Assembly (NCBI GenBank): GCA_959347315.1
Contig: OY365807.1
Location: 16,194,874 to 16,258,873 of the forward strand
Origin: Bimastos eiseni
Lineage: Eukaryota > Annelida > Clitellata > Crassiclitellata > Lumbricidae
Reading direction: 5' to 3'
DNA length: 64,000 nucleotides
Position 1 is the stretch's first letter. Each line of letters opens with the position of its first letter. This document shows, in pieces, positions 22,318-35,500 of the stretch. The notes below the pieces were generated by a model. That model saw nothing but the letters and a program-made list of their open reading frames with translations. It was not told where the DNA came from and ran no database searches. Both the position numbers and the translations under genes were made by a program.

Positions 22318-25300
22318 ATGAAACGGGTGCTTCTACCTTTGATAACGGTATAAACAGTTGCATTTGTGGATGAAATAACTATTATTATTGGAATGAAATA
22401 TTTAAGGCATAAAATGCAATTGAGTTCCGTGCAATTGCTTTAGTAACGTGCCATTACGCATGCATGCGCAAACATAAGATTTAATGCACATTGTATCAGC
22501 GTACATATGTCTGCAGAGTGTTGTATTTCACAAGGTACAAAGCATTAAAATAGCCGAGGAACTTTTTTTTAAATCTGATGTTCACTGACATAATACATGC
22601 TTGCTGTCTCTTGCAACAAACCTGTCACTGAAGAAAAGCTTCTAGAAGACTTAGAATTTTAGAATTAGCAAAAAACACACCAATGTTATTTCTTCAGTAG
22701 CATAAAAATATTTGCATGCAAAGCCCAACAGTTCTATGGCTCTATTGGTGTAATGATTATGCTGAATATGTGATGAATATGATGAATATGATGTGAATAT
22801 GCGATCTGGATTGTGGCATAAGAACAACGTGTAGTTGATTTGGTCTGGTAGTAAACAACACTTGCAACGAATGTTCCTTGAATTTTAAACATACTAGTGC
22901 ATGGGAGTACCATGTAGGCAACAACTTTATTAGTTTTCAGGGCGATCTGTGAGTTGAACTGTTTTGGTTGCACTTCTTTAAAGGCAATTTGGTTTATGTG
23001 CTTTAATGTACAGTAATACATGTTTTGTTTTGTGACAATGAGATGTAACATTATGTAAATAACGAATCCTGTAATGTTTATGTTTACAGGTATTTGCTGC
23101 AGTGATTGACCTAATGATAAAAAAAACATCTGAGTTTGCAGTTAATCAGGACTTGTTACTTTTCTGGAGCTTGTTATCGTAATAATTTATTTATATTCAG
23201 CTTCTGCAAAGGATATTCCTTGGAGGTGAAATAATAACTGGCGATATTTCTCTAATTGTCAGGAAGACCTATGACGATGAATTCTGATTTGGAAAGGTTG
23301 AGGCATCCATTGGAGATTAGGTTAACTACATTGAGTAACTGCGATGGAGCTGGAAAAAGATATTGGTGAGATGGAAGGGTAGAGTTGGGTGTTTCCTGCA
23401 TAATACAGATGGTGGTGGACAAGAGAGGAGGATTCTATGAGATGACTTAATGGTGTGGTATACCGGATGAAGATGAGAGGACTGTGGACCGATGACGGAG
23501 CTTGCGAACAGTGGAGGCTTTGACATAGAAGAAGGATCTGGAAGATAAATAGGACTCGAGCCATTGTAGAGCGGTGCCGGAGACGCCAAACTAAGAAGAT
23601 AGTCGATGAAGAAGAGGCTATAATCAATGGTATCGTGCGGCGGAGATGACAAGGAGACAGAGGCAAGAGACTTGCTGGTGTCTGACCTCAGATTCCAGTT
23701 CATTGTAGGCCTACCTAGAGGCAAGTAGCGTTTCTGTGGATTCGTGTTTAGTGATTGGTGGAGATTCAGGAATGAGTTATAGCCGGCTATTGACAATTCT
23801 TTCGGTTAAAATGAGATAAAGTTATGATTTAGATGATTACAGAAACGAGCACTTTTAGTATAGAGGTGGGATTGGATCAAGTTTGCATTGCTTGTTGGGA
23901 AGAGAGTTTAAGAGGAGTGACACTTCTGTTTCAGTGGCAGGAAAGATAATTGTAGCGATAACTGAGAAGCAGTAGGAGAATAGTTGAATGAGGTACTTGG
24001 TTAATCTAGCGCCGCTGAAACAGTGTAAGATGCCTACAATGCATCGATCTACGATCGTTATGCTCTGAAACCATGCATACAGTCTCGTGACGTGTGCGCA
24101 TGTATTTATTGCCAGCTGATATTTTTAACTGAATGGTGCCAGCAGTTTCTTCGCTCTTGCCCGTTTCCTACCTACCTCTGTCTGCATCTGTCTCCTTCGT
24201 CATCTCTTTTCGTCACTCTCCCTTCCTCGTCCTTTTTATTCTATCGCTCTCCTAAGCTCTCTCTTCCATTCTCACTCACTTTGAGCCTCTGTCTTTCAGT
24301 CTTTCCATCTTCCTATCTCTGTTTCTCCATCTAATAAGCCTCACTAAGTCGATCTTTCGGTAGCAGCTGTTTAGAATCTGTTTAACAGCGTTATTGCATC
24401 ATCTTGCCTCTGGTTCAACCCCATGCAACAGTAGAGGCTACTCTATACTAGAGGCGAAGTATGGCCCAATAGACGAGTTGTACGTAGGCCTAGTCACGTC
24501 TTCGTATAATTGATTCTCAAAGCACATTGCACATTAATAATTATATTTTATATGCTACCATATAGATCGAGTTTCTGTATGCTTGATACGCGCAAGTAGG
24601 CTATAGTCTCATGCAGTCTGTACTACAGTTGTTAATTTTTAACAACAACGTTCCATATCGAAGATGATTTGGTGTCGCCCTCCTCTTTTCTCCAGGCTTG
24701 GCACTGGCGCTGTCAAAGTCCAAACAGTTTATCTGTTCTACAGAGACGACCTTTACCTTATATAGGTTATTTATAATTTAACACCACCCAGTCCCATCAT
24801 ACGGTCATACCACGTCAGTCTATGTATGTATTTATACCACGTTATACCAATTTTATATTGTTATAGGCCTTCTGACGTCTGACTTATAAGTTATAACACA
24901 CTTGGAATGTTATCTGATGGAAACATGATGCAGTAGGCTGTAGGCCTAACATTATAGGGGCAGTTTAGGAGCATCTCCATTTGCCCTTTGATCTATCTAG
25001 GCCTTTTAAATCAACGCATCTTTCTAAAATTTCTTATAGTGTTGGCTTGATACAGGACTATAACCTGTGCTAAGCAGATTCAAATATATATATATATACA
25101 GCATCTTATAGCGTGTAGACCCACGTCTGCGTATGCCCTCTCCTTTAAATTTATAGTAGTCGTGCGTGTGTATGATATTGTATAGGCCTATGGAGGTTGG
25201 TGTGTGTGGCTAGTCATGTGATCAGTGGAGTTTGTAGCCTTTGATGAGCCAGCGCCGCATGGACTTTGAACTAACCGACGGCCTTTCGTGGATACGGATG

Positions 25301-25608
25301 GTCCGTGGGCCGTGAATGTATCCTGCGTGTCACCCAAAGGCTCATGGACAGTGGACACCCCAGTCTAGGGCTCACGAGGAGCTTAATTTGCAATTCACCC
25401 GCGGGTTGTATGCCTCTGTGCATAGGTTAAAGGATCGAGCACGAAATATACTGCAAGATCTGGGGTGCCTGTGCTTTCCCCTTTGGACGACAAAAGGCGT
25501 TTGGGTTGTGGTGCGAACAGTCAGAAGAGAGTCGAGTGTACGACGGGCTGAAAGGGCTTTTGAGGAGACCGAGGAGAGTGGATAGGGTCGACTGTCCGTT
25601 GAGTAACC
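22318..25608. other. Intergenic region between VPS13D and GBE1
   Basis: No supported gene. A - strand open frame at 23326-23796 (156 codons, Ser/Pro-rich) has no recognisable domain and I take it as chance. 24,160-24,340 is C/T-rich and low complexity. 25,088-25,104 is a short (TA)n. The octamer TAGGCCTA becomes frequent from about 23,706 onward. The last 350 bases before the GBE1 start are comparatively CpG-rich and probably hold its promoter and 5' UTR. No TATA box or defined start site was recognised. Confidence 0.5.
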
Positions 25609-28600
25609 ATGGGTGGCGAACAGAGTCATCCGATTGAATCACCGCCCGATATCGAAACCCTGAAGAAGGTCGATGGATATTTGTTTCAATACGAACAAGA
25701 AATCTCACGAAGGTCAGTGTCACATGCAGCTGAACGCATGTGACGAATCTCCAGTTATTATCTTCTTAGACAGGACTCTAATTATTGTCTTCAGCAGAAC
25801 CCAATTCACATGCAGTCATTGGTACCCAGTGTTAACGATTTAATTTTCTTACACTGCATTTATGAAGCGGGTTACCACCAGTTCATCTCCCACGTACGTC
25901 GCCTCTGATTTTCACCGAAATTGTGAGTGTTATAGCTTAGTTCGCTAAATGGAACATAAATCTCGGGGCATCTTTCTCTCTGGTTGCTGTTTGAAACAGC
26001 AACGTACCACTGCGCTGGCAGTAAAGCACCTATTACCACTATGCACTAGTGTGCAATCCAGCGCGATGATTGTGGCCCTGAACCTCTGATACCTTTTCGT
26101 TTCTTAAAATTAATCCCACGAGAAGTTCCTTCAGATTCAGTGTTCAGGTTCTTATGTCAAAAAACTAGTTTAGTTCAGTTTGTAGGCTACTCAACAGATA
26201 TTCCGAGATTGGGGCAATGGCTCACGCCGGCGAACACTCGAACTCAAGCGAGCAGATTTGAACCGATGATACGACTTACACAACCTTGATTTCGAACATG
26301 CAAATTATTTTTCGTCCGCAGATTCGCATGATATTGATTTTAAGACAAACGTAAATCGTTACAAGCATACAACTGTGATCCAGAAAGTTTCCGTTCTATC
26401 AATAATCAAGCTAATAGTGATTAGGAAATATAAGCATATAGGTAATTTTCATGTCACAATCTCGTTGTATATTCTGTATTATTAATGTGGAACATATGTG
26501 TCTATATTAATTGGGTCTACGTCTGCATTTGATATATTCCTCCTTCCAAGGTTCAAACGTGCATATTGGTTATGTAGGCTTAGATACAATAAGTTTATGG
26601 AACAGTGTGAAGCAATTGGCCTGAGAGAGACATACGGAGAGAAGTGACGGAGAGAATCGATAAGTGAGGTTTTGGTGAGATCGTAGGACGAGTCAAATAT
26701 TAATCAGTGATGACTTGTCGTATGCATAGTTGGATATATATATATATATATATATAGGATATTGTACTATAGATGATATTCTATTGTAATCAATATATAT
26801 ATATATATATGTATATATATATGCAATATCTGCTTATGTTTTGGCCCTTTTGGGTCTATATTAAATGGACTTTGGACGCGTTTCGGTGTGGTAATATTTG
26901 ACCTAGATGGGCCTACATCCCTCGACACTGACATAATTCATTGGCTAACGAATTTTGCATATGCTTTGTAAGTCACGCCGCCCCCCGTCGCCTATGTCTT
27001 CGTCTACTAAGATCTTCATAAGGCCTAATCATAACTAACTGACAAAAAATAGGAAAATATTGGTGTTAGTGAAGGGATTGGTTGACAACAGAAAGCAGCA
27101 AGTCTTGTGTAACGGCTCTTTGTCGATAATAAATAATTAAAATTTGGAGTAGGCCTACCACAAGGATCAATGCTTGAACCCTTTCTTTTCTTACTAGGCC
27201 TATCTTTAGCATCGACCTTCCCAATGCTGCCGAGATTTCACCAAATGTCTGAATTTGAACTTAGGTTTTGGCCGTTTTGCCGCTTTTTGTCAAAAAACAC
27301 GTTTTTCGTAGAATGGTTAAGATTCAGCAAAAGCTCTTCAAATAGCCCAAATATTGTTACATATCCCACACAACATCATAATTATATAAACCTACATGTC
27401 TTTATTATCAACGTGTAAGTCTATTTTAAAATAATGCAATTGCATACACATCGCTTAATGATTAAAAATTTCAGTGCTTGGCGACGTTTAACCAACGTAG
27501 GACCTGTATATTGCACAGAAAGTGAGATCTCTGATTAATTTGCGCCTAAAGTGCCGCTACATTAATGTTCAATTAAATACACGTAAATAATATGCATTGT
27601 GCGTGCGTAGAATGGTTTGCATGTATTAGTGTGTCTAATTGTGACCTATACAGAATGAACACTATAGACATAGCCATGGCTTTTGTTTGAGGCTAAAAAT
27701 CCTTCGCAGCTTCGTCTTAACTGGTCTGCTCAAAGTTCAAATGGGAATACGATAGGCCTACAACTGTGGCCGGCCGACCACACGGATACATCTTAAACAA
27801 GGCTATGGAGTAGAACTGCGATGCTCGGTATACACCATGTTGCATATAGCTTGTAGCATACGGTCGGCAGGCCCCCTATTAGACTTACATGGATAGTTGG
27901 ATTTACAAGTAGGCTATAATACTATTCTCTTTTATATGAAAAATACAGTATTTCATAACTTAAATGAATCAAAAGTAGGCCTAGTACTACCCCAATATCA
28001 CTGTATCACAACCCAATGCATGGAACCAACAGAACCGTCACCAGAATGACCAATAATATTGTGCCAATAGACTCCCTTAACATAGATAAAACTCAGTTCA
28101 TCTTGTTTCTAGCAAACAGGAAACTATTCCTAAAGGAATAACTTAAGTATGATATTTCCTCTTAAGCCTCTTGGACCGTACAGTAGTTGATGACACACTG
28201 AGCTGAGGAGCCGTGTTAGATTCCCGTATCACCGAAATTTTTTAACGTAATGAGCGCCTTGCGTGGCTGCCGACAGTCAAATTCGATTCGTGTAGTAATT
28301 TGTTATAATTCGTTTTGGCGAAGTTTTCGTCCGTCCAGTCCATCTGTGTAAACGATATTTGCTATAGGCGTCATATAAGAACTTAGATTTATTACATTAC
28401 ATTTACACAGAATAATCTATTATTTCCGTGATTCAGGTACACTTACTTCAAGTACTTGCTGACTCATATCGAAAAGAACGAACCGGGAGGGCTGGAAACG
28501 TTCACTCGCAGCTACGAAACCTACGGCATACATGCCACTCCCGATGGGGGTGTACACTGCCTTGAGTGGTGTCCAGGGGCTCGAGGAATCTACATATGGG

Positions 28601-29532
28601 GAGACTTTAGTAAGTATTAAACTGTTATGATAATTGGGTAAGAGATGCTTCTGAATGACAATATAAATCACATTCTTATTTATTGGTCATTAATAATGCA
28701 ATGTAGTCCTGTGTAATGTTGAAGATGTAGCTGTGTATGTTGTGGTCGAATCGCTGCTGTATGTGCAGATGATTGGAAGAAAGAAGAATACTGGTATACG
28801 AAACTCGATCATGGGAAGTGGGAATTAACCATTCCTCCGAAGCAACCTGACCAAGCATGCGTCATTCGTCACAACTCCGTTGTAAAGGTTTGGACAGAAT
28901 TAGACACTACTGTTCTACTTAGTTGTTTGTTTAACTGTGTCGGACATCACATTGATATATATTCACATATACAGGTGCTTCTGGCAACTGAGATGGTTGA
29001 CTGGTAAAATCAGAAGGACGCCGGTTCGATACCCTCTATCCCACAAGATTGACTAATACTTCCATTCGCTAGTACTGTTGCCGGTAAAATGAGCAGTAGA
29101 AGAATAGATGGATTCCCTGCAGGTTGCCATACAGTTAACTTCAACTCCTGTTAAACTTCTTCTCATCCGTGAATTACTACTATAGTTGTTATATCGTGTA
29201 ATAATAAAATGGTTTTTGTCAGTTTGAATTGAATAAAAACAAAAAATAGTATTCATACAGAGGCTTATTTAACATTCCTCATCGATAGCCTACATATTCA
29301 CATAGAAGCGCTCCCAGCCCAAATCAGGCGATAAAGAAGAGTTTTAAGATGCCTATTGAATCGATAGTATTGCCTGTAAAGGGTGTGTGCAGACTGCAGA
29401 GTCTATGGCAAGAAGAAATCACTGATCAAACCACAGAGAAGACACGACGTTGTGTCTTTGAAGTGAGCACAATGTAGACTATCCATACACACCGATGTGC
29501 CTATAGAACTATTGGCCAAGGCACTGTGTTGT

Positions 29533-29570
<38 letters not shown>

Positions 29571-32500
29571 TAATCAATCAATTCATCTATCAATCAATCG
29601 ATTGATCAACCAATCAATAAGATATGGTATGGTGCTCATTTTAGATATCTACTGGGAGACGCTCGAACTGTGTTGTATATAAAATTGCATATATATACAC
29701 ACACACAACAATGGCCTCTGGTTACTTACATAGCGTCTTTTACGCCTTTTAAAGGCGCTATGTATTTCGTTTCTTGAATCAATCGCTGCTAGTCTGGCCG
29801 ACTCGTGTACCTCAATGGCGCTAGATAAATGTTGAGCTGCAGCATATGCTCTCGATCGTATATGTGCGTCGTGTACATCTGTGTTTCTGTGGTGACATTC
29901 TGCAGTTGGTGGTCGTTGATCAGAATGGAAATCACCTGACGAGAATCTCTCCCTGGGCGTCTTATGTCATGAGTGCAGATGATACGAAGATCTACGAACA
30001 ACGATTTCACAACCCTTCTCCCAAAGAGGTATACCCACGAGGGTCCCCTGTCTAACCATATTACTCCAACCTACTTTCAGTATTCTTATTCATAGCCGAT
30101 ACTTCTGAAAGTACTCTAAGCAGAATATTCTTGGTATACTTTTGCATATTCTAATCAGATATTCAACATAAGTGAAAGCAGATTCAGAGCATAATTTAAA
30201 CCCAGTGCAAGAATACTTTCGTTACTGACTGAAGCAGTAAAATAAACTGCTTACCAGAGATGGAAGGAGACGGTACTTATGTAGGTCATATACCTAGAAA
30301 CAATCATCCGGTGACTTGCTATTAAAAATCCCTGAAGAGTGTATATGATAATTATAATGGAGTGTGGTTATATATGGCTGTGTCGTATCTTCAAACATGT
30401 CAGGTCTACACTTTCAAACATCCGAGACCGTCAAAACAGGAGAGACTGCGAATATACGAGAGTCACGTAGGAATTGCGTCATGGGAGGGAAAAGTGTCGA
30501 CTTACAAGCACTTCACTCAAGAGGTCTTGCCACGGATCGAAGATCTAGGTAGCTATATTAAACATCCTTATGGTGCATATTTACATTACGATGGTTTGCA
30601 AGAAACAGCACCTCTTTAAGAGGCGCCATACAAATTTGAGAATCCAGTCACATGTCACAAGAGTGTGAACGACGGTCCTGAATGGGTTGTTGTAGTTTCT
30701 CTATCTCTGGTCATAGTCTCTGATATTCGCTCTTTGTTTCTGTCCAATCAGCTGGTCATGTTTTGTTGCTATGGTCTGGGCTGTTGCTTCAGCTCTTTTC
30801 CAATTGCTTATTCTCCTGTTGTCCTATCTTCCAGAACCAGAGACCGACGTATCTTGATTGTTTCTATTTTATTAGGGGACTCTTTAGGAATGTGACATTG
30901 GTATAAAAACTTATATTATGTGTATTATATATATAATATATATATATGTAGGCCTACCTTGGACTTAACAATAACGGAAATTTGCAGATCAGATATACCG
31001 TATAATTGTATAAAAATCGCTTTGATTGATGGTATAGTCTGGAGCAGTCAGAGGTTACCATACCATCATAGTAGCCTATAATGAATGTTCAGAAACGTAT
31101 TCTATACATTATCATTATGCTATATGAAATGCAGCAGTCGACAAGGTTTATAAAATGGCCCTCTGTCCTGCTGCACTTAACTCCGCATGGATAGACCTAC
31201 GTCTTGAACTAACCGACTTTAGATAACGTTATATACTTGATGCCACATATTTTATCCGCGTTACAGGTTATAACGCAATTCAACTTATGGCTGTGATGGA
31301 ACATGCCTACTATGCCAGCTTCGGTTACCAAGTAACCAGTTTCTTTGCAGCATCTAGGTAAGCATGCGATGTAAGTGAATAAAATCACTGACGTTATATA
31401 TAGTGCCCTTTATTCTATTTTCTCCGTAGGTTCGTATGTATGAATAGGTGGACATGCAATTGGTGAACCCATTATTCTAGGTGATAGGTTGATATTGTCG
31501 TGTTTACTCTTTAGCCAAAACTTCGTTAAACCTATAGGTCCACGCAATGTTGCGAGAATAGGCCTAAACGCCGATAGAGGCATGTGGTGGTTAAGTAAAT
31601 ACCGTATAAATAGCCGTGGCCACCTTTTTGTCACGACGTCTTAAATAGCAAGAGTGACCTGTTGGGGCGTGTAATAGCAAATGTACTCGATTTCAAATAG
31701 CGACATAATGGTCTCGACCCTATCACTTTCAACGAATTAATCGGGTGAGATCCTTCACCACGAAATGGCCGTTTGAATGGGACCACGCCATTTAAGGACC
31801 CCAAGCAAAGACCCCATGCCAGTCCGAGATTTAACTTCCTGAAAAAAGGATGTTTGGGAAGCGAATCGCCATCCACACGATCTCTTACGCAAAGGCGTGT
31901 GAGATAGGCCTATACAGCCTACGATCTTATCGATGTTGTTAACGTGTTATCAAAATAAACCGTTACATTACCTAAAGGCTAGTGTGAGATGGCGTGTGTT
32001 AAAACATGTGAATGAAATTATAACTGCATAATAATTACATGACATTACATTACATTACGTGTATGGTTGCAGTCGTTACGGCACTCCAGAAGAGCTGAAG
32101 GAGTTGATCGACGTTGCTCACAGCAAAGGCATCGTCGTCCTTCTCGACGTCGTCCACAGCCACGCCTGTAAGAACACCGTTGACGGACTGAACCAGTTCG
32201 ACGGAACCAATGGCTGCTTTTTCCACGACAACGCCAGAGGATACCACGACCTGTGGGACAGTCGGCTCTTTAACTACACCGAGTAACCCTCTGACCATTC
32301 ATTCGTTACTCTCTAGATACACGAATGGTAACGTAAGGTAATTAACGAGCACGTTGTCTTTCTTCTTGGCCAGATGTTTTCCATTTGTTTCGGGTCTTGG
32401 CTCTGGCTCGGGAATTAAATTATAAAGAATCCATTGAACGGTCAACAATGATGACTGATGACGGACGGATGGATGGAATAATGGGTGGATGGGTGGGTGG

Positions 32501-35500
32501 CTGAATGGGTGGGTTGGTGGATGGGATAGCGTGAGTGCACATGATATATGGTGGATTGTGTTGGTTGGATGGAATTTCTGAAAGAAGAGTGGATGGACTG
32601 CAAGAAGTATTGAAAGAAGGATGGAAGAAGCAATCGATAGCTGGGTTGAAGGGCGGATGGACGGACGTAACGATTAGCAACTGTAGATAGCATTTAAGGT
32701 ATCATACGATGACGTTGTTGCACAACCAACAGATCAGAGGTGTAACAAGGTTTTGAGCAGTGGGGGGGGGCATAATTTCTAAAATAGTGCACTAAGCGCA
32801 AATATTTTGTTTGCCCCACTTCTTGAATTTTGCCCCCAGAAATTTGAAAAATGGGGCACAAATTATCTTAACAATAGTCATCTTAATAAGCCATTGGGAA
32901 ACATAAAAAGAACCGTTTTGGGGAGCACATGGGAGGCACTGAGCACTAAAACTGGGGGCTATGCCCTCCCCAGTTTTTAAACTGGGGGACGGGGCGCCGT
33001 GCCCCCGCTTGTTACACCCCTGCAACAGATAGTCTATAGTTGTTTGATCGTTGTCTTGTCGTATGCTTCATCAGGTGGGAGGTGCTGCGATTTCTGCTTT
33101 CCAATCTGCGCTGGTGGATGGAAGTCTACCAGTTTGATGGGTTTCGGTTTGATGGAACTACTGCAATGCTCTACCACAGCCACGGTCTAGGCAAGGCTTT
33201 CAAACTGCTATAACACGCACTTGTTTCTCCGCTGTGATGGTCAATTGAACAGCGCTTTTCGCCTCCTAATTAATGAGATCCACTTGAAGCACACTTCGTA
33301 CGATGTCCTGATAAGAGATACAGACGGTCTCATTGTCGTTTTCTTTGTTGATTACTGATCTAAAACAACTTTCTATCTCAGTGTGTGACTTGCAGTTGGC
33401 AGCAGAGCAGGAGACCATGGCGGCTCCGGGAAGCCCCGCCTCCAATGCCCCTCTGAGGTTAGAGAGTTATGCGGAGTATGTCCTGGATACGCCCTTTGTA
33501 GTTCCCTGTGCTTAGCAGCATCTTATGGCTACCAGGACCGTTACCATCCTCCTTTTTAAAGACTTGGGCCTGGCGCTACTTTGCACTACGGGCATAGGCG
33601 ACGTTAGGATCCACCCTTGCATCTGCTCTACTTTGTACTTGATTTCTTAACTCGGACTAGATTTAAGTCGGCCTATATATAAAAATCAAAACCCTATTGA
33701 TTATCCATTATGCATAGGAATACGCATGGAAGAGAGGAAAATATTATTATGGAAATTGTTTCTTCAATGGGAGCTAGTCTGACTCTGTAGAAAGTGGAGA
33801 ATGGTTCCTCTGAAGTAGGCCTATCCCTCACAATGATAGCATTCTGGAAATAATAAATACTGAGAGATCGATCCTGATTTCGGAGTTCAATGCATTATAG
33901 GAGTTGTTGGCATGCGTTAATACCGCCTATGCCTGACTAACCTTGTAGTAACTGACGATGAAACGATGTATTTTACAGGTCAGGGATTTAGCGGTCACTA
34001 CGATGAATACTTTGGTATGAATACGGACACGGAATCTCTTGGGTACGTGATGCTGGCCAACCACATGCTACACAAGTTCTATCCGTATGTGGTGACCATA
34101 GCAGAGGTTCGTTTTTATGACATTTTATATCTTAATTGATGGTACGCGTCTATTTAACTGTGCATTTATTTCATAGTAGGCTATACGTACGTAGGCCTAC
34201 ATGTAGTTCCTAATAAGCTACTTCACGCTTCATAAATGTCTCATGTTCGACTGTTCGTCATATCGCTGCTGTATAGGAAGTGTCTGGAATGCCTGCACTG
34301 TGTCGGCCAGTGGAAGAAGGAGGTCAAGGCTTCGACTACCGACTTGCAATGGCCATTCCAGATATGTGGATTAAGGTATGTATGAGTGTATATACACACC
34401 TATGCATGAGAATATTTAATATAGTGCATTTTAGTAACTGAAAACTTCGTTATACCTTTGACTATCTATAGTCAAGTGGATTTTCAGACAATCGGCAAAT
34501 GTATGCTGCATAGTCAATGGCGGCAGCACTATCATAGGGTCAGTATAATGCCACGTTATAGTTAGATTAGGCATTATATTGACCCTATGATAGTACGAAA
34601 GCACAATGGTAGAACGGTTCAATACAGGAGAAGGTACGATGGGCTCAAGTTGAAGCGTGACAGCGTGGCACCCGCATATCTCCATAGCTGAAGATACTTC
34701 AGGATTTATTCTTAATAGAATTGATGACGACTCAATTAGACAGTAGACTAGAATATTATATGATACATTACGCCATTTGCTTAAAGAGGACAGAGAACTC
34801 TTCGTTTACATGAACAAAATCGAGGCCATGTAGAAATAGGGCCTACGCGCTTACATCGACATCTAAACTGGTTCAGACAATCTGCTCACTGAGGCACATA
34901 TACCTCACGTGCAGTTTGCACATGCCACATGTATTCTCAAAAACAGATCAGACCCTTCTATAACGGAAGCGGGTGACGTGGAGATCAAAATTTAAACAGT
35001 AGAACATTCTATGTTACAAGGCAGACTTCTAACACCGCAGAACTCCCGCATTTACTACTGTAACTATAGACCAGTTGTAGCATAGCTGTTATATAGAGCG
35101 TCTTTAAGGGATTTGAGTGCTATTCGCTCTTTGGGCCTATGCGACTGCTGCAGATGCTGAAGGAGAGCAGTGATGACGATTGGTCGATGGAGAAGATGAC
35201 GTGGACGCTGATCAATCGTCGTCATGGAGAGAAGCACATCGCCTACGCTGAGAGCCACGACCAGGCACTTGTTGGAGACAAGACGATCGCCTTCTGGCTG
35301 ATGGACAAAGAGATGTATTGGTTGATGGCAAAGGACTCTCCCCCTTCGGTCGTCATCGACAGAGGAATCGCTCTGCACAAAATGATTCGACTCATCTCCC
35401 ATGCACTCGCAGGCGAAGGATATCTTAACTTCATAGGTCAATCTGCAGAGACAACTGTAGTGGAAGATTCACTAATAATCTAATCTTATGACTTCTGTAA

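Noticed and set aside
23322..23796. 156-codon - strand ORF, Ser/Pro-rich, overlapping a second ORF
   Set aside because: No domain, no splice context, biased composition. Both overlapping frames look alike, as in low-complexity sequence.
25316..25723. ORFs on both strands upstream of the GBE1 start
   Set aside because: CpG-richer leader sequence without codon-level similarity to anything known; the GBE1 first exon overlaps in another frame.
28975..29035. tRNA-like sequence with a B-box-like GGTTCGATACC
   Set aside because: No complete cloverleaf could be drawn by eye; at most a SINE head fragment.
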